From positions 1 through 21,735 of the forward strand of contig DYKH01000094.1 of assembly GCA_020722685.1 (NCBI GenBank): a stretch of DNA of 21,735 nt, written 5' to 3'. The notes under the pieces are model-generated. The model had not been told where the DNA came from. It ran no database searches and saw only the letters and a list, made by a program, of their open reading frames with translations. Shown here piece after piece: positions 21,728 to 21,735 of this stretch (position 1 is the first letter of the stretch; each line of letters opens with the position of its first letter). The translations under genes and the position numbers were made by a program. The stretch is from Caldithrix sp. GTDB taxonomy: Bacteria > KSB1 > UBA2214 > DYKH01.

Positions 21728-21735
21728 CTCAAATA

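Overview
The window looks like a bacterial chromosome segment of moderate GC from the FCB superphylum, for example a KSB1-, Calditrichota-, Zixibacteria- or Ignavibacteria-like lineage. The main clue is a secreted protein ending in a type IX secretion (T9SS/Por) C-terminal sorting domain of the NYPNPFNP...GQKV...WDG...G.Y.Y type. Also consistent are signal-peptide-bearing TolB-like and beta-barrel proteins, a fused CcsB-CcsA (system II) cytochrome c synthase, and several miniature inverted-repeat elements. The phylum assignment is inference; no rRNA is present.

Layout. 1-1592: the 3' end of an unrecognised gene, then a secreted PhoA-family alkaline phosphatase. 1608-1778: a MITE-like inverted repeat. 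1774-4446 (minus strand): a four-helix membrane protein, a xylulokinase, and a 58-residue HTH-like protein. 4709-7573 (plus strand): a tight three-gene cluster of a Sec-type thioredoxin-fold protein with a T9SS tail, a TlpA/ResA-like thioredoxin, and an outer-membrane barrel-like protein. 7962-11099: the CcsBA fusion. 11229-12317: a TolB-like propeller. 12464-14361 (minus strand): a beta-helix 'VNG' repeat protein and a response regulator with a Cys-rich tail. 15108-18897: a translationally coupled operon of acetate kinase with an extra C-terminal domain, a Cys-rich V4R-like protein and a long HEAT-repeat protein. It is closed by a terminator shared with a convergent tRNA-Gly(CCC). 19312-19659: pterin-4a-carbinolamine dehydratase. 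19821-21735: a decayed region in which a TolC-like efflux pseudogene is joined tail-to-tail to a frameshifted DUF6259-like pseudogene. That pseudogene is itself cut by an array of 21-bp repeats resembling transposon ends.

Most interesting observation. The gene at 4709-5509 has an in-frame TGA at 4892-4894, exactly where the first cysteine of a CxxC redox motif should be (Sec-H-I-C). Seventeen nucleotides after it lies the loop of a perfect 5-bp GC-rich hairpin with a GGG loop, which is the geometry of a bacterial SECIS element. The reading frame then stays open through the rest of the thioredoxin fold and the T9SS tail. I read this as a selenoprotein exported beyond the outer membrane, encoded with a TlpA-like thioredoxin and a barrel, and upstream of the cytochrome c synthase. 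Together they suggest an envelope thiol-redox and cytochrome-maturation neighbourhood. The main counter-argument is that true nonsense mutations occur elsewhere in the window (the pseudogenes at the right end).
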